NCBI GenBank assembly: GCA_964606085.1
Contig: CAZSFD010000034.1
Coordinates: 1 to 49,430, forward strand
DNA length: 49,430 nucleotides
Source: CAIQJJ01 sp964606085
GTDB lineage: Bacteria; Chloroflexota; Anaerolineae; Anaerolineales; UBA4823
Reading direction: 5' to 3'
Shown: one piece after another, positions 33,376 to 40,963 of the stretch
Numbering within the stretch: the stretch's first letter is position 1
How the letters are laid out: each line of letters begins with the position of its first letter
Translations under genes and position numbers: made by a program
The notes under the pieces: model-generated
Told to the model about the DNA's origin: nothing
Seen by the model: only the letters and a program-made list of their open reading frames with translations
Database searches by the model: none

Positions 33376-33930
33376 ATGCCTACCTATGTTCGTCGCATTT
33401 TCTGGTTCGTCAACAAATTCTTCATGGTTCCCCTGTTCCGCCTGGGGCTGGGGCCGCTCTTTGGCAACCCGTTCAGCGGCTACATCATGGTTTTGAAAGC
33501 GGTCGGGCGCAAGACAGGCAAGGTGCGCTTCGCCCCGGTCAATTACGCCATTCACCAGGGCAGCGTCTACTGCATCTCCGGCGGGCGCAAAACGTCCGAT
33601 TGGTACCGCAACCTGCTGGCCAACCCCGAAATAGACGTGATCCTGCCGGGCGGGGCCATCCACGGGCAGGTGGACGAAGTGACCGACCCCGAATTGCGCC
33701 GCCTGCTGATCCGCAAAATCCTGCAAAACGCCGGGTTCGCCGGTTTCTTCGAGGGCTACAACCCCTTCCGCATCAGCGACGAAGAACTGCTGGTGAAAAG
33801 CGCCGACCTGCCCCTGCTGCGCATTCGACCCATTGGCCTCGGCAGCGGCGTATCTGACCCTGGCGGGTGGGCCTGGGTGTGGAGCTTCATCATCACGATA
33901 GGGATTATTCTGCTGCTGGTGCTGCGATGA
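33376..33930 (+). CDS. DUF385 / deazaflavin-dependent nitroreductase family protein
   Basis: 184 residues. The core GRKTGKVRFAPVNYAIHQG, GGRKTSDWYRNLLANPE and a segment ending in VDEVTDPEL are typical of the split-barrel DUF385/Ddn family, which often uses coenzyme F420. Unusually, it ends in a C-terminal membrane segment (WAWVWSFIITIGIILLLVLR), suggesting a membrane-tethered enzyme. The stop overlaps the ATPase start (ATGA). Whether this organism makes F420 is not shown here; a flavin or heme role is possible in this fold. Confidence 0.85.
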   Translation: MPTYVRRIFWFVNKFFMVPLFRLGLGPLFGNPFSGYIMVLKAVGRKTGKVRFAPVNYAIHQGSVYCISGGRKTSDWYRNLLANPEIDVILPGGAIHGQVDEVTDPELRRLLIRKILQNAGFAGFFEGYNPFRISDEELLVKSADLPLLRIRPIGLGSGVSDPGGWAWVWSFIITIGIILLLVLR

Positions 33931-34859
33931 GCGAAGTCGTCTTGCAGCTTGATGGTTTGACCAAACGATACGGCGCGCTGACCTCTGTGGATGACCTTTC
34001 CCTGTCTGTGAACGAGGGTGAAATCTTCGGATTTCTTGGGCCAAACGGAGCCGGCAAAACCACCGCCATCTCGATGATGTGCGGTCTGCTCAAACCGACT
34101 GCCGGGCGTGTCCTCGTAGATGGCCGGCCCATCCAGGGCGGCGGGGCGGGGGTACGTGCCCGCGTGGGTGTTTGCCCGCAGGATACGATCCTTTGGGAAA
34201 AATTGACCTGCCTCGAACAGCTCGAATATATCGGCGAGATGTACGGCGTGCCGCGCCAAACCGCTCGTCAGCGCGGCGGCGAACTGCTCGAAGCCCTCGG
34301 CCTGGCCGCCAAAGCGAATGTCACCGCCGGCAAACTCTCCGGCGGCATGAAGCGCCGTCTCAACCTGGCCCTGGCCCTCGTCCACGACCCCGCAATTGTC
34401 GTCCTCGACGAACCCGAAGCCGGCCTCGACCCGCAAAGCCGCGTGCTGGTGCGCGACTACGTGCGCACGCTGGCCCGCCGCAAGACCGTTATCCTGACCA
34501 CCCACAATATGGACGAAGCCGACCGCCTGGCCGACCGCGTGGCGATCATAGACCACGGCCGCCTGCTGGCCCTCGATACGCCCGCTGCCATCAAGCAATC
34601 CATCGGCCAGGGCGACGTACTCGAACTCGAACTGCCCGCTGACCCCGCCGCCGCCCAAGCCTGCCTGGCCCCCTTCGGCCTCGAGATTTCCACCCTCAAC
34701 CACACCCTCCTCCTGCGCGGCCGCCACCTGATCGAACGCCTGCCCGACCTCCTCACCGCCCTGCGCACCGCCAACCATCCGCCCGTCGAAATCCGCCTGC
34801 GCCCCAACACCCTCGAAGACGCCTTCATCGCCCTGACAGGCCGCCGTTTGCGCGAGTAG
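33927..34859 (+). CDS. ABC-2 type exporter, ATP-binding protein
   Basis: 310 residues. Walker A GPNGAGKTT (about residues 38-46), signature LSGGMKRRLNLALAL, Walker B VVLDEPEAGLD and H-loop LTTHNMDEADRLADRV are intact. The C-terminal extension (about 90 residues) is typical of DrrA/CcmA-like subunits of drug or lipid exporters. Start ATG 33927 overlaps the preceding stop, and family similarity begins there. The partner permease is the next gene. Confidence 0.95.
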   Translation: MSEVVLQLDGLTKRYGALTSVDDLSLSVNEGEIFGFLGPNGAGKTTAISMMCGLLKPTAGRVLVDGRPIQGGGAGVRARVGVCPQDTILWEKLTCLEQLEYIGEMYGVPRQTARQRGGELLEALGLAAKANVTAGKLSGGMKRRLNLALALVHDPAIVVLDEPEAGLDPQSRVLVRDYVRTLARRKTVILTTHNMDEADRLADRVAIIDHGRLLALDTPAAIKQSIGQGDVLELELPADPAAAQACLAPFGLEISTLNHTLLLRGRHLIERLPDLLTALRTANHPPVEIRLRPNTLEDAFIALTGRRLRE

Positions 34860-34860
34860 C

Positions 34861-34928
34861 AGGTGGCAAGTAGCACGTAGCATGAGGCAGGTCGAAAGTT
34901 CCCCCCTCGCCCCCTCGCCCCCTGCCCC
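34861..34928 (+). repeat. Phased array between exporter subunits (7-base left, 8-base right)
   Basis: Left part: AGGTGGC, AAGTAGC, ACGTAGC and ATGAGGC (34861-34888), period 7. Right part: CTCGCCCC at 34906 and 34914 and CTGCCCC at 34922, period 8. The right part runs directly into the permease ATG with no Shine-Dalgarno sequence. The arms differ in composition and pair only weakly. Confidence 0.8.
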
Positions 34929-36119
34929 ATGCTCCCCTCCTCCCTCCCCCGCCTCCTCTCCACCTTCCGCAAATGCGTGCGCGAGCAAAAGCGCGACCTG
35001 TGGGTGATCGCCCTCAGCCTGGCTTTTGCACCGCTGTTCGTGATGATCTATTGGATGATGACCGGCGCCACCGGTACGACGGCCTATGCCGTGCTGGTCA
35101 TCATCCAGGATACCCCGGTCACGCTGGCCGATGGCACCACCTTTGCCGCCGGGCAGGATGTGCTGGCAGCCATGCGCACCATCGCCTATCAAAACGGCAG
35201 CCCAATCTTGCGCGTCACCGAGACCGATGACCGCGCCGACGCCGAAATGCAGCTTCGCAACCGCAAGGCCGCCGCCCTGGTCATCATCCCCGGCGACTTT
35301 TCGGCCACCCTGGCGGCATTCCAGGCTGGCGATACAGCCGCCTCCACCGACCTGGTCTTCAGCGGCGATCTCTCCAACCCGATGTACACCGTGGCCGCCG
35401 TGATGGCGATGACAGCCGCCGATGCCTACGTGGCCGAATCCAGCCAGGCAGCCCGGCCCGTCGAACTGGTCGAAATCCCGCTGGGGGCCTCGGCGGCCCG
35501 CAGTGAGTTCGAGAATTACGTACCGGGGCTGCTGGTGCTATCGGTGGTGTTGATGATCTTCCAGGCCGCCATGGCCCCGGCGCGCGACATCGAATCGGGG
35601 GCGCTGAAGCGTTTGCGCCTGACGCGCCTGAGCAGCTTCGAGTTTTTGGGCGGCACGTCGTTGTGGCTGGCGTTGGTGTCGGTGGGGGCGGTGCTGCTCA
35701 CCTTTGCCACGGCCTACGCCTTCGGCTTTCGCAGCGAAGGGCCGTTGTGGCTGGCAATTGTTATTGGCGCGCTGACCAGCCTTTCGATCATCGGCCTGGG
35801 CCTGATGGTAGCTTGTTTCTCGAAGACTGTGGCGCAGGCGTTCGTGATCGCCAATTTCCCCCTTGGCTTTCTGATGTTTCTCACCGGGGCAGCCTTCCCC
35901 TTGCCGCGCTACGAACTGTTCACTCTGGTCGGGCGCGGCTTTGCCCTGCCCGACCTGTTACCGCCAACCCACGCCGTGGTCGCCTTGAACAAGATATTCA
36001 CCCTCGGCGCGGGCCTGCCCGACGTGACCTTTGAATTGGTCGCCCTGGCGCTGCTTTCAGCGCTCTATTTTGGCCTGGGGGTGTGGCTCTTCCAACGGAC
36101 GCAGATGCAAAGCGGGTGA
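34929..36119 (+). CDS. ABC-2 type exporter, permease
   Basis: 396 residues. One N-terminal membrane helix (LWVIALSLAFAPLFVMIYWM) is followed by a large extracytoplasmic domain of about 170 residues and then five C-terminal helices, the YhgE/ABC-2 (NatB-like) layout. EFLGGTSLWLALVSVGAVLL and GLGLMVACFSKTVAQAF are typical. It works with the ATPase at 33927; the substrate is likely a drug, lipid or peptide. The start is the ATG at 34929, right after the C-rich octamer array. Confidence 0.92.
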   Translation: MLPSSLPRLLSTFRKCVREQKRDLWVIALSLAFAPLFVMIYWMMTGATGTTAYAVLVIIQDTPVTLADGTTFAAGQDVLAAMRTIAYQNGSPILRVTETDDRADAEMQLRNRKAAALVIIPGDFSATLAAFQAGDTAASTDLVFSGDLSNPMYTVAAVMAMTAADAYVAESSQAARPVELVEIPLGASAARSEFENYVPGLLVLSVVLMIFQAAMAPARDIESGALKRLRLTRLSSFEFLGGTSLWLALVSVGAVLLTFATAYAFGFRSEGPLWLAIVIGALTSLSIIGLGLMVACFSKTVAQAFVIANFPLGFLMFLTGAAFPLPRYELFTLVGRGFALPDLLPPTHAVVALNKIFTLGAGLPDVTFELVALALLSALYFGLGVWLFQRTQMQSG

Positions 36120-36132
36120 TATACTTCGCCGC

Positions 36133-37257
36133 ATGACCGAAATCATCCTCTATGAAACCCTCACCTGGCCCGAAGTGGCCGCCCTGCCGCGCGACCTGCC
36201 GTTGGCGCTGCCGCTCGGAAGCCTGGCAAACCCGGCAAACCTTGCCGCCGCCCTCGGCCACCCGCCGCGCATCGGCCTGCTGCCTGCCGTTCCCTTCGGC
36301 TGGCCCGGCAGCGGATTGACCGTTCCCTTGCCCTACCTCGCCGCCTACGTTCACAATCTGCTCGAATGCCTGCGGCAAGATGGCTTCACCCGGCTGGCTG
36401 TCCTTCTACCCGAAGGACTTTCCCTCGGTCTGCCCGCGAACATCGAACGTCTCATACCTGGTTTCTCATTTCTCCCTTTCTCTCTCCCCGCTTCAGCCCT
36501 CGATAAAGTTATCCTCCTCCCCATCGGCCACACCGAACAGCACGGCTACCACCTGCCGCTCTCGACCGACACGCTGATCATCGAAGCCATTGCCCAGGGG
36601 ACGGCGCAGGCGGCTCCCGAAAGCGCTTTTGCGCTGCCCGCCATGCCCTACGGCGTTTCCATGCACCGCCGTGAGTTCGCCGGCACACTCGATGCCGGCG
36701 GCCGCGCCTTCGAAGATTTCTGGCTGGCGGTGATCGATTCGCTTGTGGCCCGCGGTTTCAGCCGTTTTTACCTGCTCAGCGGGCACGGCGGCAATATGTC
36801 CTTCCTCGTCAACGTGGTCAAATATGCCGGGGATCGCCACCCGCGCCTTTCTGGCAAACGCATTTTCTGCGCCACCGCCTTTTTACATCTCTCCGGGCCA
36901 GACGGCGTGGCGGCCCTCGAAAAACACCGCCGTTCGGCCATCGGCGGCATGGGCCATGCCTGCGAGTTGGAAACTGCGCTGATTTTGCACCTGCGCCCCG
37001 ACCTCGCCCACATGGAACGCGCCGTAGACGAAACCAATTTCATTGCCACCCCTTCGTATTACATGGATTGGATCGAAGGCGGGGCATTGATCGCCAACCC
37101 GCCCTGGCGCGATGACACCGCCACCGGCGCTTACGGCGCCGGCAGCCTGGCTACCGCCGAACACGGCCAAATCTGGCTGCAAGCCGCTATTGATGAGAAA
37201 GTGCAGCATGTGGGGGAAATCCAGGAACAATTCTGGCGTCGGTCACAGAAGAAATAA
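36133..37257 (+). CDS. Creatininase family protein with degenerate N-terminal half
   Basis: 374 residues, about 120 more than usual. The C-terminal part (from about residue 125) is a complete creatininase-like metal-dependent amidohydrolase: PIGHTEQHGYHLPLSTD, YGVSMHRREFAGT, LLSGHGGN and GHACELETAL. The N-terminal part echoes the family (LTWPEVAALP, ALPLGSLANP, AAYVHNLLECLRQDGFTRLAVLLPEG) but lacks the metal-binding Glu/His residues, so it looks like a decayed duplicate. It is 13 bases after the permease gene and ends at a strong terminator. The family opens small lactams or formamides; a detoxification role with the exporter is an inference. Confidence 0.85.
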   Translation: MTEIILYETLTWPEVAALPRDLPLALPLGSLANPANLAAALGHPPRIGLLPAVPFGWPGSGLTVPLPYLAAYVHNLLECLRQDGFTRLAVLLPEGLSLGLPANIERLIPGFSFLPFSLPASALDKVILLPIGHTEQHGYHLPLSTDTLIIEAIAQGTAQAAPESAFALPAMPYGVSMHRREFAGTLDAGGRAFEDFWLAVIDSLVARGFSRFYLLSGHGGNMSFLVNVVKYAGDRHPRLSGKRIFCATAFLHLSGPDGVAALEKHRRSAIGGMGHACELETALILHLRPDLAHMERAVDETNFIATPSYYMDWIEGGALIANPPWRDDTATGAYGAGSLATAEHGQIWLQAAIDEKVQHVGEIQEQFWRRSQKK

Positions 37258-37296
37258 AATGGCTGGCAGTTTTGTGTAAACTGCCAGCCATTTTTT
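37258..37296. terminator. Bidirectional intrinsic terminator
   Basis: Arms ATGGCTGGCAGTTT (37259-37272) and AAACTGCCAGCCAT (37278-37291) are perfectly complementary over 14 bp with a 5-base loop. A TTTTTT tail follows on the plus strand, and a T-rich stretch (TTTATTTC) follows on the minus strand. It separates the convergent creatininase and foldase genes and can serve both. Confidence 0.95.
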
Positions 37297-37317
37297 GCGA
37301 ACACCCTGGAAGGGATG

Positions 37318-38583
37318 TTAGGGCGTTGTCACCGGGTAGGGGTCGTTCGGGATGATCTCGGTCCAGAAATCGTGGATGATCAATTTCAGCGTGTCTTCAG
37401 CTTGCTTGCGTTGCGCATCCAGCCATTCCTGGAATTTGGTCTGGCGGAGTTGTTGGTAGGTGTTTTCGTCCAGGGAGCGAACTTCTTTGCCCAGCAGTTG
37501 GATGATTTCGTAGCCGCTGGCGGTTTGGACGGGCTGGCTGACGACTTCGCCAACCTGCAGGCTCCAGGCGGCCAGGTCGAAGGCCGCGTCCTGTTTGTTT
37601 TTGCCAAACCAGCCCATATCGCCGCCATTGAAGCGCGTGTTGGGATCGTTGGAGTTTTGTTCAGCGAGCAGGGCAAAATCGGCGCCAGCGTTGATCTGGT
37701 CGATCAGCAATGTAGCTGTAACGGGTTCGGCAACCAGGATGTGCCGTGCCCAGATTTGTTCCTCTTCCCTGGCGAGGTTCATTTCTTCCAGAACCGCATC
37801 CATCACCTTCTCATAGTACAACTGGCTTTCGATCAGCCGCCGGAAATCGCCTTCGCTCATCTGAGTGGCATCCCGGTAGTATTTGACCTGATCATCCAGG
37901 TTTTTCTCGAAAGCATCTTTGGTATAGGGGGTGGCCGTTGCGGTGGGAGTGAGGACGACGCTGCTGGTGGGCGTGGGGGCCAGTGTGGCGGTGGCGGTGG
38001 GCAGGGTGATGGTCGGTACGGTGGTGGCCGTCGGTGCGGTCAGGGTTTGTTGCAGCGAGGTCAGCGTGGAGGTGGGGAGTGGTGCGATGGTGGGGGTGGC
38101 AGTGGGTTGCCCATCAGGAAAATAGCCGAAACCTTCTTCAAGGGCTTGATCCACCTCTGCCGCGGTGACGGTGATGCCACGGCGTTTGGCTTCCTGGCGG
38201 ATCAGGCGGTCTTGAATCAGGCTGTCGATCACTTGTTGACCGATGCCAAGGGTGTTCCCCAGGGCTTGTTGAAGCTGTTGTTCGAACTGTGCGTCATCGC
38301 CAAAGTAGACGGCTAACTGCTGATAGTTGTCGTAGATGCGTACGCGCTGGTAACGGACATTGACTTCAAATTCGCGCACAGAGATTTTCTCGCCATTGAC
38401 TTCAGCCACTGCCCGATTGGGTTGGATGACGAATTGGTTGATCAGACCCGCCGCAATCAACACGACCACCAGCGCGATGACGGCAATGCTGGCGATAACG
38501 ATATAGCGTACCTGCATATCTTCGCGTTGTTGGCGGGCCAGGTGTTTCTTGGTAACGAGTTTGGGTTGTTGTGAGCTTGCCAT
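37318..38583 (-). CDS. Membrane-anchored peptidyl-prolyl isomerase, SurA/PrsA-like
   Basis: 421 residues. A basic cytoplasmic N-terminus leads to one membrane helix (YIVIASIAVIALVVVLIAAG, about 27-47). A SurA-type N-terminal chaperone domain follows (VAEVNGEKISVREFEVNVRY onward), then a Pro/Thr-rich linker (about 158-220; repeated PTAT/PTST). The parvulin domain carries ARHILVAEP, FALLAEQNSNDP, GGDMGWFGK and QPVQTASGYEIIQLL. It is predicted to assist folding of exported proteins outside the membrane. Start ATG 38583 has GAGGTG upstream. It lies downstream of the rpsF-ssb-rpsR genes on the same strand, after a hairpin. Confidence 0.9.
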   Translation of the reverse strand: MASSQQPKLVTKKHLARQQREDMQVRYIVIASIAVIALVVVLIAAGLINQFVIQPNRAVAEVNGEKISVREFEVNVRYQRVRIYDNYQQLAVYFGDDAQFEQQLQQALGNTLGIGQQVIDSLIQDRLIRQEAKRRGITVTAAEVDQALEEGFGYFPDGQPTATPTIAPLPTSTLTSLQQTLTAPTATTVPTITLPTATATLAPTPTSSVVLTPTATATPYTKDAFEKNLDDQVKYYRDATQMSEGDFRRLIESQLYYEKVMDAVLEEMNLAREEEQIWARHILVAEPVTATLLIDQINAGADFALLAEQNSNDPNTRFNGGDMGWFGKNKQDAAFDLAAWSLQVGEVVSQPVQTASGYEIIQLLGKEVRSLDENTYQQLRQTKFQEWLDAQRKQAEDTLKLIIHDFWTEIIPNDPYPVTTP

Positions 38584-38609
38584 AAGGCATACACCTCAAT
38601 ACAGAAATG

Positions 38610-38640
38610 CGGGGCATAAGGAGTGGCTCCTTATGCCCCG
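38610..38640 (-). terminator. Hairpin downstream of rpsR
   Basis: CGGGGCATAAGGAG and CTCCTTATGCCCCG form a perfect 14-bp stem with a 3-base loop. It lies between rpsR and the foldase gene, both on the minus strand. No strong T-run follows, so it may attenuate or protect the ribosomal message rather than end all transcription. Confidence 0.6.
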
Positions 38641-38661
38641 GTTTGGATAGGTGGGCAGGTT

Positions 38662-38934
38662 TTAGCGATCGGTGTCGCTGGTGTAGGGCAGCAGGGCCAG
38701 GTGGCGAGCGCGTTTGATGGCGCGGGCCATTTCGCGTTGATGCCGGGCGCAGGCGCCGGTCTGACGGCGGGGGCGGATGCGGCCATCATCGGTCACATAG
38801 CGGCGCAATACTTCGACGAGTTTGTAGTCAATGACTGCGTTGTGATCGGTGCAAAACTGGCAAACCTTCGGCGCTGAGAAAAAGCGCCGCCCGCCCTGGG
38901 CGTCATTCGAAGGATTGTTGTAATTCACGTTCAT
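38662..38934 (-). CDS. rpsR: 30S ribosomal protein S18
   Basis: 90 residues with the S18 core FCTDHNAVIDYKLVEVLRRY, GRIRPRRQTGACARHQREMARAIKRARHLALLPY. It has a CxxC (VCQFC) plus a later Cys-x-x-His, as in zinc-binding S18 forms. It sits in the classical rpsF-ssb-rpsR order. The start needs care: the ATG at 38934 is only one base after AGGAG, whereas the in-frame GTG at 38928 is 7 bases after it, so the true start may be two codons downstream. Confidence 0.96.
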   Translation of the reverse strand: MNVNYNNPSNDAQGGRRFFSAPKVCQFCTDHNAVIDYKLVEVLRRYVTDDGRIRPRRQTGACARHQREMARAIKRARHLALLPYTSDTDR

Positions 38935-38941
38935 ACTCCTG

Positions 38942-38971
38942 AATACCGCGTAGATTGAAATGCGCGGTATT
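38942..38971 (-). promoter_or_regulatory. Hairpin in the ssb-rpsR junction
   Basis: AATACCGCG and CGCGGTATT form a 9-bp perfect stem with a 12-base loop. On the message strand it ends just before the AGGAG of rpsR. It could modulate S18 translation or stabilise the message. On the plus strand it is followed by TTTT but no gene lies there. Confidence 0.5.
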
Positions 38972-38979
38972 TTTGAATG

Positions 38980-39378
38980 CTAAAAAGGAAATTCGTCTGT
39001 TTCGTCGGGTGTGGGGTCGAAGGAGTTATCGTGGTTGTTGTCGCGGCGTTCGCTCAGGATGATCATCTCGCTGGCAACGATTTCGACGGAGGTGCGCTTG
39101 TTGCCTTTTTCATCGTCCCAATGACGGCTTTGCAGCCGGCCCTCGATGTAGACCTGGTGGCCCTTGGTCAGGTATTCTTTGCAGATTTCTGCCAGGTTGC
39201 CCCAGGCAACAACGTTAAACCATTCGGTTTCTGAGCGGCGTTCACCATCGGATGTGTTCCAGTTGCGGCTGACAGCCACGCTGAAGGTGGTCACCGGTTT
39301 ACCGGAGGGGGTGTAGCGCATTTCGGGGTCGCGTCCCAACCGTCCAATGATCATTACCTTATTCAAGCCTCGGCTCAT
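38980..39378 (-). CDS. ssb: Single-stranded DNA-binding protein
   Basis: 132 residues: an OB-fold with MSRGLNKVMIIGRLGRDPEMRYTPSG, WFNVVAWGNLAEICKEYLTKGHQVYIEGRLQ, and a short acidic tail ending DEFPF, the canonical partner-binding tip. It binds single-stranded DNA in replication and repair. GAGGAG lies 8 bases before the ATG. It is placed between rpsF and rpsR, the common bacterial arrangement. Confidence 0.97.
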   Translation of the reverse strand: MSRGLNKVMIIGRLGRDPEMRYTPSGKPVTTFSVAVSRNWNTSDGERRSETEWFNVVAWGNLAEICKEYLTKGHQVYIEGRLQSRHWDDEKGNKRTSVEIVASEMIILSERRDNNHDNSFDPTPDETDEFPF

Positions 39379-39409
39379 GGATAGAACTCCTCACACAAAG
39401 AAGACGATC

Positions 39410-39691
39410 TTAGTTTTGCGAAATCAAGAAGCGCATGATCGGTTCATTCAACTTCAGTTCGCGTTCAAGGCTGGCGCACAGTTCAGGGGACGACTGGTAT
39501 TTGAACAGCACATAGTTGCCTTCTTTTTGCTTGCGAATGGCGTATGTCATTTTTCGCTTGCCCCAGAAATCCACTTTGCTGACCGCGCCACCAGCGCTCG
39601 TGATCAAACCTTTCACCTTCTCGACCACATCATTAAACGCGGTCTCATCCAGTTCGGGATGCACGATCACAATCAGTTCATAGTCACGCAT
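39410..39691 (-). CDS. rpsF: 30S ribosomal protein S6
   Basis: 93 residues with the S6 pattern MRDYELIVIVHPELDE, VDFWGKRKMTYAIRKQKEGNYVLFKY and LNEPIMRFLI. It binds 16S rRNA with S18 at the small-subunit platform. I chose the ATG at 39691 because AAAGGAGG lies 9 bases upstream; an upstream in-frame start at 39730 would place that ribosome-binding site inside the gene and add residues foreign to S6. Confidence 0.96.
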   Translation of the reverse strand: MRDYELIVIVHPELDETAFNDVVEKVKGLITSAGGAVSKVDFWGKRKMTYAIRKQKEGNYVLFKYQSSPELCASLERELKLNEPIMRFLISQN

Positions 39692-39810
39692 GGGAAAAAG
39701 CCTCCTTTCCTCGGGATTGCCCCTGGTCAACGCCGTGAGCGTGCCAGGAGCGGAAAGAGCGTTTGTGTAAAGAAATGGAAATTTTCTATTCCTTCGTTGA
39801 TATAAACAAA

Positions 39811-39834
39811 CGCCGCGCTGGTCTCAGCGCGGCG
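39811..39834 (-). terminator. Intrinsic terminator of the sufR-sufT transcript
   Basis: CGCCGCGCTG and CAGCGCGGCG form a perfect 10-bp stem with a GTCT loop. On the minus strand it is followed by TTTGTTTAT. It lies 25 bases after the sufT stop and upstream of rpsF. Confidence 0.88.
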
Positions 39835-39858
39835 GCTAGTTTAGCATAGTTGAGTGGT

Positions 39859-40206
39859 TTAGTAAAGTCCCCAGTCGCCCCCAAGACCTTCTTCCATGTA
39901 GGAAAAATCCCACATTTCCATGCCCATCGAGATTTTTGTGGGCATTCCCAACGCCCCTTCGGCTTTCTGGCGGGTCATTTCGAGCATGGCTGGCGCATAC
40001 GGGCAGAAGGGTGTGGTCATGATCATACTGACGTTGGCGGCATCCTCTTCGATGACCAGGTCGCGGATCAGGCCGAGCTGGATGACGTTGAGGCCGATTT
40101 CGGGGTCAATCACTTCGCGCAGGGCTTCGGTGAACGGTTCGATCAGGTCGGGGTGGGTTTCATCGGCCTGCCAGAAGGGACGGTTGTTATTGGGGGCTTC
40201 GCTCAT
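39859..40206 (-). CDS. sufT: SufT/MIP18-like metal-sulfur cluster assembly factor (DUF59)
   Basis: 115 residues with the DUF59 core: TEALREVIDPEIGLNVIQLGLI, IMTTPFCPYAPAMLEM with the conserved cysteine, then a hydrophobic C-terminus. Members help mature iron-sulfur proteins. The ATG at 40206 overlaps the sufR stop (ATGA), and AGGAG lies 9 bases upstream inside sufR. Co-transcription with the SUF regulator and its place next to the suf operon support the assignment. The gene symbol is by family and context. Confidence 0.88.
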   Translation of the reverse strand: MSEAPNNNRPFWQADETHPDLIEPFTEALREVIDPEIGLNVIQLGLIRDLVIEEDAANVSMIMTTPFCPYAPAMLEMTRQKAEGALGMPTKISMGMEMWDFSYMEEGLGGDWGLY

Positions 40207-40835
40207 GCGGGATTCTCCTGTTGGGTGGGGACAATATAGGTGCAGGTGCTGTCGCCATTGAGGATGCAGCGGGTTTTTTGGGCGGGGACGTTCAGCACGG
40301 CGGAGATCAAGGTCTTATCTACGGTGCAGACCTCTGGGTGATTCTGCCCGACGTGATAATATGGGCAGCTTACTTCGTGGATATGGTACTCATCGCCCTG
40401 GCGCTCCCATTGGATGTTGAAGCCTTCTTGGGCAAGCAAGTTTTTCATTTCTTCCAGGCGCTTTTCCATGGGCATGTTCTTCAAGTTGGCCTGGGAAGTG
40501 TAATCTTGCGCCAGGTCTTCGGCCATCTGATTGAAAAGCTGTGCAACCAGGGGGGCGGGCATGGTCTCTTTGAGTTGTTCGAGCAGGCGGATGGTCAGGC
40601 GCAGGTAGCGGGTGGGGAAGCGTTCCAGCCCGGCCTCGGTCAGGAAGTATACGCGCCGCGGCCGTCCCACGCCGTGCCGTTCCTCCTCTGAACTCACCAA
40701 CCCCTCGGCTTGCAGCGAGTTGATGTGATGGCGCACCGAAATATCGTTGATGCCTACCGCATCAGCCAGATCTGGGATGGTGGAGCGGGAGTTGGTCAGC
40801 AAGGTCTTGAGAACAAGTTCACGTGTGCTAGACAT
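40203..40835 (-). CDS. sufR: SufR-like iron-sulfur transcriptional repressor
   Basis: 210 residues. N-terminal winged helix (RSTIPDLADAVGINDISVRHHINSLQ) and wing GVGRPRRVYFL. The C-terminal domain has Cys157-x12-Cys170-x19-Cys190-x7-Cys198 (CPYYHVGQNHPEVC, RCILNGDSTC), consistent with iron-sulfur cluster binding. SufR proteins repress the suf operon when cluster supply is sufficient. A -35 TTGACG and -10 TATACT with 17-base spacing (minus strand, 40870-40842) place the transcript start at about the A of the ATG, so the message is predicted leaderless. It is divergent from sufC across a perfect palindrome and followed by sufT. Confidence 0.93.
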   Translation of the reverse strand: MSSTRELVLKTLLTNSRSTIPDLADAVGINDISVRHHINSLQAEGLVSSEEERHGVGRPRRVYFLTEAGLERFPTRYLRLTIRLLEQLKETMPAPLVAQLFNQMAEDLAQDYTSQANLKNMPMEKRLEEMKNLLAQEGFNIQWERQGDEYHIHEVSCPYYHVGQNHPEVCTVDKTLISAVLNVPAQKTRCILNGDSTCTYIVPTQQENPA

Positions 40836-40841
40836 GAACGC

Positions 40842-40927
40842 AGTATACCAGGGGGAAAGAATCTCGTCAATATATTTATGATAATTATCATAAATATATT
40901 GACGACAGCACGCCGCAGTGCTATAAT
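40842..40927. promoter_or_regulatory. Symmetric divergent suf promoter with 40-bp palindromic operator
   Basis: A perfect 40-bp palindrome (40865-40904; left arm CGTCAATATATTTATGATAA) contains a -35 TTGACG at each end. Plus strand: TTGACG 40899-40904, 17 bases, TATAAT 40922-40927 for sufC. Minus strand: TTGACG 40870-40865, 17 bases, TATACT 40847-40842 for sufR. One bound regulator would close both promoters. The centre ATGATAATTATCAT also resembles a Fur box, so joint iron control is possible. Confidence 0.93.
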
Positions 40928-40963
40928 CCTGCCGACTTAAAACAAAAAGAAGGAGAAATTCCT

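Noticed and set aside
38662..39691. rpsF-ssb-rpsR order as unusual
   Set aside because: This is the common bacterial arrangement and not a finding.
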